Positions 1-6,618 of a stretch of DNA of 13,765 nt are shown here, one piece after another. The DNA is taken from assembly GCA_019116185.1 (NCBI GenBank), contig DXCD01000218.1:1-13765 (forward strand), written 5' to 3'. How positions within the stretch are numbered: the first letter of the stretch is position 1; every line of letters begins with the position of its first letter. The position numbers and the translations under genes were made by a program. This DNA is from Candidatus Mediterraneibacter stercorigallinarum (GTDB taxonomy: Bacteria; Bacillota; Clostridia; Lachnospirales; Lachnospiraceae). The notes below the pieces were generated by a model. It did not search any database and was not told the DNA's origin. It saw only the letters and a program-made list of their open reading frames with translations.

Positions 1-83
1 CGGATGATTTCCTGGCTTTTATACTCTCAGACGAGGCAAAAGAAGTGTTTGAATCCTATTATTTTGACACGAATGTAGAATAA
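1..83 (+). CDS. modA: Molybdate ABC transporter substrate-binding protein, C-terminal fragment
   Basis: Only the last 26 codons are inside the window, read from base 3 to the TAA at 81-83. They encode a peptide of the form FLAFILSDEAKEVFESY followed by a short polar end. This matches the usual C-terminus of periplasmic-type binding proteins of the ModA group, where a FLxFLLSxEAKxxFExYGF-like helix closes the protein. The assignment rests on that similarity and, more strongly, on the modB and modC genes that follow on the same strand. The protein would capture molybdate (or tungstate) outside the membrane and hand it to ModB. The start, lipobox and ligand residues lie outside the window. Another anion-binding family cannot be excluded from so few residues. 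Confidence 0.65.
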   Translation, partial: DDFLAFILSDEAKEVFESYYFDTNVE

Positions 84-108
84 GAGTAAAATAAAACAAA
101 AACAGCAG

Positions 109-163
109 GCGGCGGACATAGAGTCAGATCAGAATAGGTGAGAACCTTTGTCCGCCGCTTTTT
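109..163 (+). terminator. Hairpin with T-run between modA and modB
   Basis: Bases 109-118 (GCGGCGGACA) and 149-158 (TGTCCGCCGC) form a perfect 10-bp GC-rich stem around a 30-nt loop, and the right arm runs straight into TTTTT at 159-163. This is the form of an intrinsic terminator. It lies inside an apparent operon, so partial termination that leaves more modA than modBC transcript is the likely effect. This is inferred; the long loop makes its efficiency uncertain. Confidence 0.55.
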
Positions 164-218
164 CTGCGGGCTGTTTTGGGCGGGGATTACTTATACAGGC
201 GGAAGAAGGAGGAATACG

Positions 219-923
219 ATGGAAGAGATCATGGAGATTTTAAAAGAACTGGACTGGAGTCCGTTGTTTATATCCATAAAGACGGGGATCGTGGCGACTG
301 TGATCTCCTTCTTTTTAGGTATATTTGCCGCGCGCAAGGTGGTGAAGGCTTCCCCGGGGAAAAAGGCAGTCATTGACGGTATCCTGACCCTTCCAATGGT
401 GCTGCCGCCCACTGTGGCAGGCTTCTTTCTTCTGCTTTTGTTCAGCAGGAGAAGACCTTTTGGGGAATTCCTGTTTGAAGAGTTCGGCTTCAAAGTGGTC
501 CAGACATGGCTGGGCTGTGTGATTGCGGCAACGGTTATCGCCTTTCCGCTTATGTACAGAAATGCCAGGGCAGCTATGGAGCAGATCGATGTCAACCTGG
601 TCTATGCAGGCAGGACGCTGGGCATGTCGGATACAAAGATCTTCTGGAAGATCATTGTCCCCACCGCAGGACCGGGCATTGCCTCCGGTACGATCCTTAC
701 ATTTGCAAGGGCGCTGGGAGAGTATGGGGCAACGTCCATGCTGGCGGGAAATATCCCGGGCAAGACAGGGACCATATCACAGAAGATCGCCATGGTCATC
801 CAGGACGGGGATTACCTGACAGCCGGGATATGGGTGGCAGTAGTGATGGTCATCGCATTTGTGGTGATCTTTCTTATGAACCTGATCTCAGGGAAGAAGA
901 TGAAAAACATCGGGAGGTGGTAA
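219..923 (+). CDS. modB: Molybdate ABC transporter permease ModB
   Basis: This 234-aa integral membrane protein forms the translocation channel of a molybdate importer in the cytoplasmic membrane. The ATG at 219 is chosen because AGGAGG at 207-212 lies 6 nt upstream. An in-frame GTG at 138 would begin inside the preceding hairpin and add 27 residues unlike the family. Hydrophobic segments are spread along the whole length, beginning near residue 17. The motif RTLGMSDTKIFWKIIVP around residues 131-147 is the EAA-type coupling loop that contacts the ATPase. The segment GEYGATSMLAGNIPGKT after it is typical of ModB/CysT-type permeases. The length is normal for ModB. Only 3 nt separate its stop from the modC start, so the two are translationally linked. 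The related sulfate and tungstate permeases are the alternatives; the fit to ModB is better. Confidence 0.93.
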   Translation: MEEIMEILKELDWSPLFISIKTGIVATVISFFLGIFAARKVVKASPGKKAVIDGILTLPMVLPPTVAGFFLLLLFSRRRPFGEFLFEEFGFKVVQTWLGCVIAATVIAFPLMYRNARAAMEQIDVNLVYAGRTLGMSDTKIFWKIIVPTAGPGIASGTILTFARALGEYGATSMLAGNIPGKTGTISQKIAMVIQDGDYLTAGIWVAVVMVIAFVVIFLMNLISGKKMKNIGRW

Positions 924-926
924 GGC

Positions 927-1991
927 GTGTCGATCAAAGTTCAGATCAGGAGAAAACTGGACAGCTTTCTTCTGGATATCAGTTTTCAGAGTGAATCCCG
1001 CCGTATCGGCATCCTGGGAGCCTCCGGATGCGGAAAGAGCATGACGTTAAAAAGTATTGCCGGCATCGAGACGCCGGATCAGGGGTGCATCGAGGTGGAA
1101 GGGCATACGCTGTTTGACCGGGAACACAAGATTAATTTGAAACCCCAGAGACGTAATGTAGGCTACCTGTTTCAGAATTATGCGCTTTTTCCCACAATGA
1201 CCGTGGAGAAAAATATTGCTGCGGGACTCAAAGGGAGCAGACAGGGAAATGAAGCCCGTGTGCGTGAGATGGTGGCAAAGTTCCAGCTGCAAGGGCTGGA
1301 GAAGCGGCTTCCCGGGCAGCTCTCGGGAGGGCAGCAGCAGAGGGTGGCGCTGGCCCGGATCATGGCTTATGAACCGGATGTGATCCTGCTGGACGAACCG
1401 TTTTCTGCCCTGGATATGTATCTGAAGGACAGACTGCAGCAGGAGCTGATGGACATGCTTGCAGATTACAGAGGAACCGTGATCATGGCATCCCACAACA
1501 GGGACGAGCTCTATCGGTTCAGCGAGGAGCTGCTTATCATTGACCAGGGGCACATCGTGGCAGCAGGCGAGACGAAGGAACTGTTCAGAAATCCGGTGAG
1601 CAGAGAAGCGGCGCGCCTGACCGGATGCAAGAACTTTTCCCGCGCCCTTAGGACGGATGAGCATACAGTAGAGGCTGAGGACTGGGGAATTACTCTGCAC
1701 ACAAAAGGAGAAATACCGGAGGATGTACAGTGGCTCGGATACCGCGCGCACGACTTTGTCCCTGTGTGGGGAGAACGCCGGGAAAACATGCTGCGGTTTG
1801 ATCTGGGAAGCAGCGCGCTCCTTCCTTTTGAGAGAAACTATTATCTCCTTCCTGAGAACAGTACGGATCATTCTCAGGAAGCGAAGAATATATGCTGGTT
1901 CGTGCAGAGAGAAAAGATCGAAGAGCTGGAAGAGAGAGGGATGCCGGATTATTTGCTGTTCCGGGAGGATAAGATCCTATTCCTGAAATGA
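927..1991 (+). CDS. modC: Molybdate ABC transporter ATP-binding protein ModC
   Basis: This 354-aa protein is the cytoplasmic ATPase that powers molybdate import by ModB. The GTG start at 927 follows GGGAGGTGG at 912-920 and lies 3 nt after the modB stop. The N-terminal ABC domain is complete: Walker A GASGCGKS (residues 31-38), a Q-loop in YLFQNYALFP, the signature LSGGQQQR (about 131-138), Walker B VILLDEP (about 152-158) and the H-loop histidine in ASHNRDE (about 190). The last 120 or so residues form a diverged accessory domain. They begin CKNFSRA and include WLGYRAHDFVPV, which resembles the C-terminal region of clostridial ModC proteins more than the classic Mop/TOBE repeat of E. coli ModC. 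Total length is close to E. coli ModC. A terminator follows at 2100-2135. Confidence 0.92.
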   Translation: MSIKVQIRRKLDSFLLDISFQSESRRIGILGASGCGKSMTLKSIAGIETPDQGCIEVEGHTLFDREHKINLKPQRRNVGYLFQNYALFPTMTVEKNIAAGLKGSRQGNEARVREMVAKFQLQGLEKRLPGQLSGGQQQRVALARIMAYEPDVILLDEPFSALDMYLKDRLQQELMDMLADYRGTVIMASHNRDELYRFSEELLIIDQGHIVAAGETKELFRNPVSREAARLTGCKNFSRALRTDEHTVEAEDWGITLHTKGEIPEDVQWLGYRAHDFVPVWGERRENMLRFDLGSSALLPFERNYYLLPENSTDHSQEAKNICWFVQREKIEELEERGMPDYLLFREDKILFLK

Positions 1992-2015
1992 TCTGGTATG
2001 CCGGATGGAAGAAGC

Positions 2016-2049
2016 GTATTGTTTAAATATAAGTAAAATAGAACAATAC
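2016..2049. promoter_or_regulatory. Operator-like dyad upstream of the MATE promoter
   Basis: GTATTGTT at 2016-2023 and AACAATAC at 2042-2049 are perfect 8-bp inverted arms around an AT-rich 18-nt spacer. A second nested inverted repeat, AAATAG (2036-2041) and CTATTT (2049-2054), overlaps the right arm and runs into the -35 box at 2052. The position suggests a repressor or activator site controlling the MATE promoter. No cognate regulator gene is adjacent. Confidence 0.4.
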
Positions 2050-2051
2050 TA

Positions 2052-2080
2052 TTTACAAGCGCAGTGCACTATTTTATAAT
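2052..2080 (+). promoter_or_regulatory. Sigma-A-type promoter upstream of the MATE gene
   Basis: TTTACA (2052-2057) and TATAAT (2075-2080) are separated by exactly 17 nt, a near-consensus vegetative promoter. A palindrome AGTGCACT (2063-2070) lies within the spacer. The predicted start near 2087 is only about 15 nt before a terminator hairpin, so transcripts must read through that hairpin to reach the pump gene. Confidence 0.7.
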
Positions 2081-2099
2081 AACCACTTGTGAAACCGAT

Positions 2100-2135
2100 A
2101 AAGGGATATGTCAGAAGAGGGACATATCCTTTTTT
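2100..2135 (+). terminator. Intrinsic terminator after modC, within the MATE leader
   Basis: GGATATGTC (2104-2112) pairs perfectly with GACATATCC (2121-2129) across an 8-nt loop and is followed by a T-run to 2135. Upstream A residues extend the stem by pairing with those T residues. It ends modABC transcripts. Because it also lies just downstream of the promoter at 2052-2080, it may act as an attenuator for the MATE gene. Confidence 0.75.
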
Positions 2136-2183
2136 AAGGGGAAGAAACAGAAATAATAACAGATCATGAGAGGTAACAGACAG

Positions 2184-3572
2184 ATGAAAGCAGTACAGCA
2201 CGATATGACATCAGGCAGTCCGATGAGGATTATCCTAAGTTTCACATTTCCTATCTTCCTTGGAAATGTCTTTCAGCAGTTTTACAATATGGCGGACGCA
2301 GTGATCGTGGGAAAATTTGTAGGCACGGGGGCGCTTGCAGCAGTGGGCAGTACCGGCACGATCATGTTTTTGATCTATGGTTTTGTAGTAGGGATGACGG
2401 CGGGCTTTACTGTTCTCACGGCACAGAAATTTGGCGCGGGAGATATGAGGGCAATGCGAAAGACAGTGTCAGGGGCGTGCATTCTGTCTCTGATCATAGG
2501 CGTGATCCTGACGGCGGCCTTTATGCCTCTTATGAAACCGTGGCTGGAGCTTATGAATACGCCTGAGGATATTTTCGGAGATGCCTATTCCTATATTATG
2601 ATCATCAGCGCGGGTATCCTTGCGCAGATGCTCTATAACCTGCTGGCAAGTATCTTGAGGGCTCTGGGGAACAGCAGGGTGCCGCTGTACTTCCTGATCC
2701 TCTCCGCTCTGCTTAACATTGTACTTGACCTAGTGCTTATCATTTTCTTTCATATGGGGACAGCCGGAGCGGCCGTGGCAACAGTCATCTCACAGGGAGT
2801 GTCAGGGCTTCTCTGCATGGCGTACATAGTAAAAGAAGTGCCGATCCTCCGGATGTGCGGGGAAGACTGGCATCTGTCCGGCTCATTGCTGGGAAAACAG
2901 CTCAGAATCGGAATTCCTATGGCGCTTCAGTATTCCATCACAGCGATCGGTACTATGATGGTTCAGTCTTCCCTGAATATCCTTGGGTCCACACTTGTGG
3001 CGGCATTTACCGCAGCGAGCAAGATCGAGCAGGTGGTCACCCAGGCATATGTCGCTATGGGGACTACTATGGCGACATACGGAGCCCAGAATATGGGGGC
3101 AGGGAATGTGGCAAGGATCCGCAGCGGGTTTAAATCCTGTACGGTTCTTGGCATTATTTATTCCTTTGCTGCAGCAGTCCTGGTGATGACAGTGGGAAAA
3201 TATATGACGTATCTTTTTGTTTCAGAGGATGTGGCTGTCATTATGGATTCTGTGGATATTTATCTGAAGTGTGTAGGAGCATTCTTTATTCCGCTGGCTA
3301 TTGTCAACATATACCGGAATGGAATTCAGGGTCTCGGGTATGGCATTCTGCCGATGATGGCCGGTGTGGCGGAACTGGCGGGCCGGGGAATCGTTGCTGT
3401 GATCGCGGCAGGACAGAAGAGCTATACCGGTGTCTGCCTGGCAAGCCCGGCCGCCTGGGTGCTGGCATCTGCTCTGCTGATCGGAATGTATTATTACATT
3501 GTAAAGATCGATATCAAAAAAATATTCCGAGGCAGAAGCCCGGAATCAAATGGTTTAGGCGAAGTCCAATGA
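2184..3572 (+). CDS. MATE family multidrug/cation antiporter
   Basis: This 462-aa polytopic membrane protein belongs to the MATE (NorM/DinF-like) efflux family, which exports drugs or metabolites in exchange for Na+ or H+. The N-terminus carries the family opening MTSGSPMRIILSFTFP, then FLGNVFQQFYNMADAVIVGKFVG, the signature of the clostridial MATE branch. A second family-type stretch, QQ-rich in relatives and here MALQYSITAIGTMMVQSSLN, begins the second half around residue 250. Hydrophobic segments along the length fit 12 membrane helices. The ATG at 2184 is preferred because AGAGG (2170-2174) lies 9 nt upstream; an ATG at 2166 would add six residues but has a poor ribosome site. The gene is monocistronic, with its own promoter at 2052-2080 and possible operator. 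The substrate cannot be predicted. Confidence 0.93.
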   Translation: MKAVQHDMTSGSPMRIILSFTFPIFLGNVFQQFYNMADAVIVGKFVGTGALAAVGSTGTIMFLIYGFVVGMTAGFTVLTAQKFGAGDMRAMRKTVSGACILSLIIGVILTAAFMPLMKPWLELMNTPEDIFGDAYSYIMIISAGILAQMLYNLLASILRALGNSRVPLYFLILSALLNIVLDLVLIIFFHMGTAGAAVATVISQGVSGLLCMAYIVKEVPILRMCGEDWHLSGSLLGKQLRIGIPMALQYSITAIGTMMVQSSLNILGSTLVAAFTAASKIEQVVTQAYVAMGTTMATYGAQNMGAGNVARIRSGFKSCTVLGIIYSFAAAVLVMTVGKYMTYLFVSEDVAVIMDSVDIYLKCVGAFFIPLAIVNIYRNGIQGLGYGILPMMAGVAELAGRGIVAVIAAGQKSYTGVCLASPAAWVLASALLIGMYYYIVKIDIKKIFRGRSPESNGLGEVQ

Positions 3573-3583
3573 CCATGCATACC

Positions 3584-3612
3584 GACTGTATACACAGTCA
3601 TTGTCTTCTTTA
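3584..3612 (+). terminator. Weak hairpin after the MATE gene
   Basis: GACTGT (3584-3589) and ACAGTC (3594-3599) form a 6-bp stem with a 4-nt loop, 11 nt after the MATE stop. The following sequence is T-rich but interrupted (ATTGTCTTCTTT). It could be a weak terminator. The stronger hairpin at 3719-3765 would back it up. Confidence 0.35.
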
Positions 3613-3718
3613 TTTCATGTTTGTATCTTAACAGGGAATTGTGAATCGGCTGTGACAACATATGGAAATAATTTTAAAGATTATAAAATTTAGATAAAGA
3701 TGAATGGGCAATAAACTT

Positions 3719-3765
3719 TATGAGGCGCATATCCGGTCACGACAGGACCGGATATGCGCCTCATA
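3719..3765. terminator. 20-bp perfect inverted repeat between convergent genes
   Basis: Bases 3719-3738 are the exact reverse complement of 3746-3765, around the 7-nt loop ACGACAG. It lies between the MATE gene (plus strand, ends 3572) and the 112-aa gene (minus strand, ends 3782), so a bidirectional terminator is the simplest reading. Neither side has a good T-run (TATTCTTATC on the plus side, AAGTTTATTG on the minus side), which leaves room for another role such as mRNA 3'-end protection or a dispersed repeat. The rest of the 3573-3781 gap is AT-rich and holds no gene that I can support. Confidence 0.55.
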
Positions 3766-3781
3766 TATTCTTATCCGTATT

Positions 3782-4120
3782 TTAACTGGGGAGTTCTTCC
3801 TCCGGATCGTAAGACGCCTGCCGGACTGTATGCATCATCTCTTTTGATGATGTCTGCCAGCGGTCTTTTTCAGATTCAAATCTCTCAAAAAGCCATGCCG
3901 CTGCCTGATCCATCCCTTCCTCTGACAGAGGGAAAGACCGGCTTTCTTTTTCATCCTCGGGCGTATCCTCAAAACACCATGGTTCAGGATAGATAAATAC
4001 AGTGAATGTAGTGCTGTTCTTTCCGTCATCTCCCCGGAAAAGATAGCGCATGCCATTGTGGCTTCCGGAGAAGGGTTCTTTCTTCAATCCTCCAAAGGGG
4101 ATCAACCGTTTGTCGATCAT
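3782..4120 (-). CDS. Hypothetical 112-aa protein
   Basis: I do not recognise a characterised family. The 112-aa product has no signal peptide or membrane segment. The N-terminal part contains PFSGSHNGMRYLFRG and TFTVFIYPEPWCFEDTP, and the C-terminal half is a charged, probably helical region (GMDQAAAWLFERFESEKDRW). I recall similar small hypothetical proteins from Lachnospiraceae, but not with any known function. The ATG at 4120 has a GAGAGG-like site just upstream on the minus strand. It lies 53 nt downstream of the substrate-binding lipoprotein gene on the same strand with no terminator between them, so the two are probably cotranscribed. Whether they work together is not shown. Codon use and ribosome site support a real gene. 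Confidence 0.75.
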   Translation of the reverse strand: MIDKRLIPFGGLKKEPFSGSHNGMRYLFRGDDGKNSTTFTVFIYPEPWCFEDTPEDEKESRSFPLSEEGMDQAAAWLFERFESEKDRWQTSSKEMMHTVRQASYDPEEELPS

Positions 4121-4173
4121 AGTGGGGTCCTCTCTTTACTTTTGTTGAATCACAGATTTCAGAATACAGTATA

Positions 4174-5220
4174 TCACTGCGCAGCGATCGCTGCAAACTC
4201 TGTTGTCACCAGATCATCGTACGGAACTCTTTCTTCCAGCTCGCCTGCGCTCTCCAGGATATCCTGAAGGAGATCAAAGCTGCTTTCCTCGAAAATGAGG
4301 TTGCTCTTCCACGTATCCTGGTCGTAATAGCGTGTGACAATGGTCGTGATTGTTTCCAGGTCTGTTTCCGGGAACTGAGGCTCGATCACAGCGGCAATCT
4401 CTTCCGGAGTATGGTTCTGGACATAGTCCATTCCTTTCTGGAGCGCATTGGTGAAGCCCTGGATCACATCCGGATTTTCATCTATATAACTCTGTTTTGC
4501 GCTGAAAGCAGTATAGGGAACATAGCCGCTGTCTTCGCCGAGGGAAGCTGCCACATAGCCCTTGCCTTCGGATTCCAGGGTAGTCGCGCCCGGTTCAAAT
4601 TCAACGGTGAAATCTCCCTGCCCTTCTGAAAATGCCGCCGCAGTGGAGCCGAAATCAATGTTCTGATTAATCTCGAGGTCTGTTGCAGGGTCAATGCCGT
4701 TTTCTTTCAGGATATATTCAAATACCATCTCAGGCATCCCGCCTTTTCGCCCGCCAAGGACAAGATGCCCTTTTAAGTCTTCCCATGTGAAATCGGGCAT
4801 TTCTTCCCGGGCTACAAGAAAATTGCCTGCCCGCTGTGTAAGCTGAGCAAAATTCACGACGTAGTCCGTGGCTCCTTCGGCGTAGGTGTATATGGACGCT
4901 TCGGAACCCATAAAGCCGATGTCCGCTTCTCCGGAGATGACGGCGGTCATTGTTTTATCTGCGCCAAAACCACAGACAAGAGTCAGGTCGATCCCCTCCT
5001 CTTGGAAATACCCCTCTTCAACCGCCACATACATAGGCGCATAGAAGATGGAGTGGGCGACCTCATTTAATGTGACTTTTACGAGTTCCTTTTGTTCTGT
5101 TTCTTCAGCGGGAGTACTCTCCGGGGCTGCTGTCTTTTCTTCTGAATCCTGCGCGCATCCTGCGAGGAGAGAAAGAGAGAGGACGGCAGCGCCTAAGAAA
5201 GATAAAATACGCTTTTTCAT
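4174..5220 (-). CDS. ABC transporter substrate-binding lipoprotein (NMT1/THI5-like, SsuA/TauA-type)
   Basis: This is a 348-aa exported lipoprotein. The ATG at 5220 is preferred because GGAGG lies 4 nt upstream; an ATG at 5244 would put eight extra residues before the signal peptide. The signal peptide MKKRILSFLGAAVLSLSLLAGC ends in a lipobox with the lipidated Cys at residue 22. A Glu/Thr/Pro-rich linker follows, then the binding domain. NEVAHSIFYAPMYVAVEEGYF, GIDLTLVCGFGADKT and SGEADIGFMGSEASIY match the NMT1/THI5-like fold used for pyrimidine precursors, sulfonates, nitrate and similar small ligands. It should capture a ligand at the cell surface. No permease or ATPase gene is adjacent, so it either uses a transporter encoded elsewhere or acts as a sensor. 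I see no thiamine riboswitch in the 187-bp region upstream, so a thiamine-precursor role lacks support. Confidence 0.88.
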   Translation of the reverse strand: MKKRILSFLGAAVLSLSLLAGCAQDSEEKTAAPESTPAEETEQKELVKVTLNEVAHSIFYAPMYVAVEEGYFQEEGIDLTLVCGFGADKTMTAVISGEADIGFMGSEASIYTYAEGATDYVVNFAQLTQRAGNFLVAREEMPDFTWEDLKGHLVLGGRKGGMPEMVFEYILKENGIDPATDLEINQNIDFGSTAAAFSEGQGDFTVEFEPGATTLESEGKGYVAASLGEDSGYVPYTAFSAKQSYIDENPDVIQGFTNALQKGMDYVQNHTPEEIAAVIEPQFPETDLETITTIVTRYYDQDTWKSNLIFEESSFDLLQDILESAGELEERVPYDDLVTTEFAAIAAQ

Positions 5221-5292
5221 AATACCTCCATATAGATATCTCATATTTATTCTCTAATAGTATATGAGAAGAAAAACAGGAGGTTCATATAG

Positions 5293-5371
5293 AAAAACCC
5301 GCGGAAACAGCGTATCCACATCCGGCGGCAGAGCGTCCCGGCCGGGGGCGGCGCTGATTCAGCAGGTTTTT
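5293..5371. terminator. Long GC-rich bidirectional terminator-like hairpin
   Basis: AAAAACCCGC (5293-5302) pairs with GCAGGTTTTT (5362-5371) except for one position, which is a G-U wobble on the minus strand. CAGCG (5308-5312) and CGCTG (5352-5356) extend the stem inward, and the centre is very GC-rich with the palindrome CCCGGCCGGG. Both strands end in a T5 run. It most likely terminates the minus-strand gene that ends at 5408, separating it from the substrate-binding protein gene. The rest of the 5221-5407 gap holds no supported gene. Confidence 0.5.
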
Positions 5372-5407
5372 AACAAAGAAAATAATGGTTATGTTTACCG
5401 CATCTTA

Positions 5408-6481
5408 TCAGTCATCATACTCATCTGCGTAATCGTCTTCAAAAGCATCGTCATAATCATCATCGTAATCATCCCCGCCTCTTGACGTGATGGCAAGGAT
5501 CAGGGAGATCACAGCCAGTACCGCGGCAGCGACAGCAGCAATGAAAAGCTGAAGATCATCGCCTCTCTTGAGGAACGCAAATACAGCACTTCCGAGATAG
5601 AAGAGCATAGGCAGAAGGAATGCGAAAATGTTGTTCGTTCTTATCGTAATAAAATACAGCAGTGCAGAAACGAGCAGGCAGAGCGCAAGGATTGTAAATG
5701 TCATGCCTGTAACGCCGCTGTCCGTTGACGATGAAAATCCGGTCGTAATTCCCATGTATAAAAAGTATCCGAATCCGGCAAGAGAGATGATGCCGAGAAT
5801 CACGCGTATTGCGCGGAATCGGGGCGAACTCTCATAATAATCGTCGTCATCATAGTCGTCATATTCAGGTTCAACCGGCTTTGCCGCCGGTTTTGCAGTT
5901 TTTTTTCTGGCTGCCGGTGAAGCGGAAGTGCCTGATACCGGCTCTTCTTCTGCCGGCTGAACTTTTTTCTTTTTGACCGGTTTGCCGATCGCACCGGTAG
6001 CAAGCATATCTTCATAGCTCTTTCGGGCAGATTTTTCATGTTTTGTCCGAACTTTTTCCGGCGGGATATTGCTGTATCGCTTTTCTTCCGGCTCTTCTGC
6101 ATGCGAGCTCTGTGAGGGACGTTTTTTTACCGGCTTTTTAGCAGGAGAGACCGTCTCTTTCCCTGAGCCGGCCGGAGCTTCTACCTTCTGTGTCGCTCCA
6201 TTTACCGCGTCGGAAGAAGCTTTCTTTGCTGCTGATGTCTTTGCAGGGGTGCTTTTCTTTACGGGCGCATCCTTCTTTGCAGGCGTATCCTTTGCAGCCG
6301 TATCTTTTGCAGGCGTACTTCCCTTTTGAGCGGCTTTTTTCGCGCGCTGCTTGTCAAGGTTCCATTGCTTGCGGCAGTCCCGGCAGATCGCATATTCGTT
6401 AAAAATCGGATCACCGTTTTCATTGGTGCCAATCTGTTTGTTCTTTAACTCAAGCTCTTTTCCACATATTGGACACTTCAT
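5408..6481 (-). CDS. Zinc-ribbon membrane protein with Lys/Ala/Pro-rich linker and acidic tail
   Basis: The function of this 357-aa protein is unknown. The ATG at 6481 is chosen because the product then opens with a zinc ribbon, MKCPICGKE...CRDCRKQW (Cys 3, 6, 33, 36), and a GAGAGGAG site lies 10 nt upstream. Earlier in-frame codons, back to an ATG at 6568, pass through the promoter. Residues about 50-200 are low complexity, rich in Lys, Ala, Pro, Thr and Ser, with short PAK/AAK repeats. An acidic patch (YDDYDDDDYYE) follows. Four membrane segments lie at about 226-248, 262-280, 283-304 and 312-331. The last 21 residues (337-357) are nearly all Asp, Glu and Tyr. The order resembles other zinc-ribbon plus membrane-anchor proteins of Firmicutes, without a named match. 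It is monocistronic, with a promoter at 6527-6555. Confidence 0.85.
   Translation of the reverse strand: MKCPICGKELELKNKQIGTNENGDPIFNEYAICRDCRKQWNLDKQRAKKAAQKGSTPAKDTAAKDTPAKKDAPVKKSTPAKTSAAKKASSDAVNGATQKVEAPAGSGKETVSPAKKPVKKRPSQSSHAEEPEEKRYSNIPPEKVRTKHEKSARKSYEDMLATGAIGKPVKKKKVQPAEEEPVSGTSASPAARKKTAKPAAKPVEPEYDDYDDDDYYESSPRFRAIRVILGIISLAGFGYFLYMGITTGFSSSTDSGVTGMTFTILALCLLVSALLYFITIRTNNIFAFLLPMLFYLGSAVFAFLKRGDDLQLFIAAVAAAVLAVISLILAITSRGGDDYDDDYDDAFEDDYADEYDD
6276..6320 (-). repeat. Three 15-bp tandem repeats inside the zinc-ribbon membrane protein gene
   Basis: Three consecutive 15-bp units at 6276-6290, 6291-6305 and 6306-6320 share the core TTTGCAGSCGTA on the plus strand. They encode (S/D)T(P/A)AK pentapeptides on the minus strand. 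Further diverged copies continue on the protein level (DAPVK, STPAK). The in-frame unit length suggests that the linker can grow or shrink by slippage without breaking the reading frame. Confidence 0.75.
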
Positions 6482-6526
6482 AAGATCTATACTCCTCTCT
6501 TTGGTTGACAAATTTACAACACCGAT

Positions 6527-6555
6527 ATTATAACATTTTGAGGACGCAAGAACAA
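6527..6555 (-). promoter_or_regulatory. Promoter of the zinc-ribbon membrane protein gene
   Basis: Read on the minus strand, TATAAT lies at 6532-6527 and TTGTTC at 6555-6550, with a 17-nt spacer. The -10 is perfect and the -35 keeps only TTG. The predicted start near 6520 leaves a leader of about 40 nt before the ATG at 6481. Confidence 0.55.
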
Positions 6556-6618
6556 TGAAAAAATGCAATATCAGCTCGAAAAGTGCAAGATTTTCCCGAA
6601 TTATGTCGAAGATAAAAG

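Noticed and set aside
138..218. Upstream GTG start extending modB by 27 codons
   Set aside because: The extension crosses the terminator-type hairpin, lacks a ribosome site and does not resemble the family; ATG at 219 has an ideal AGGAGG.
1047..1871. Long minus-strand frame of 274 codons inside modC
   Set aside because: It lies wholly antisense to an intact ABC ATPase gene with all its motifs, and the encoded sequence shows no recognisable domain.
3640..3720. AT-rich stretch with TATAAA, possible promoter for a small RNA ending at the 3719-3765 hairpin
   Set aside because: No acceptable -35 box lies at 16-18 nt and the AT-rich composition makes such -10 matches common.
5221..5407. Possible thiamine (TPP) riboswitch upstream of the THI5-like binding protein
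   Set aside because: I do not see the conserved CUGAGA-type core or the paired stems in the leader; the region is largely explained by a terminator-like hairpin.
5264..5485. Plus-strand reading frame of 73 codons with a very hydrophobic C-terminus
   Set aside because: Its hydrophobic end is the antisense of the Asp-rich tail of the minus-strand membrane protein (GAT/GAC read backwards gives ATC/GTC). The rest overlaps a terminator-like hairpin. No good ribosome site supports it.
6069..6329. Plus-strand frame rich in Phe, Ala and Gly
   Set aside because: It is the shadow of the Lys/Ala/Pro-rich linker on the minus strand and has no ribosome site or promoter.
6604..6610. TGTCGAA, a match to the Spo0A box
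   Set aside because: A 7-base word is expected about once or twice by chance on both strands of a window this size; another copy lies inside the yerC-like gene. The site is not placed at a promoter in a telling way.
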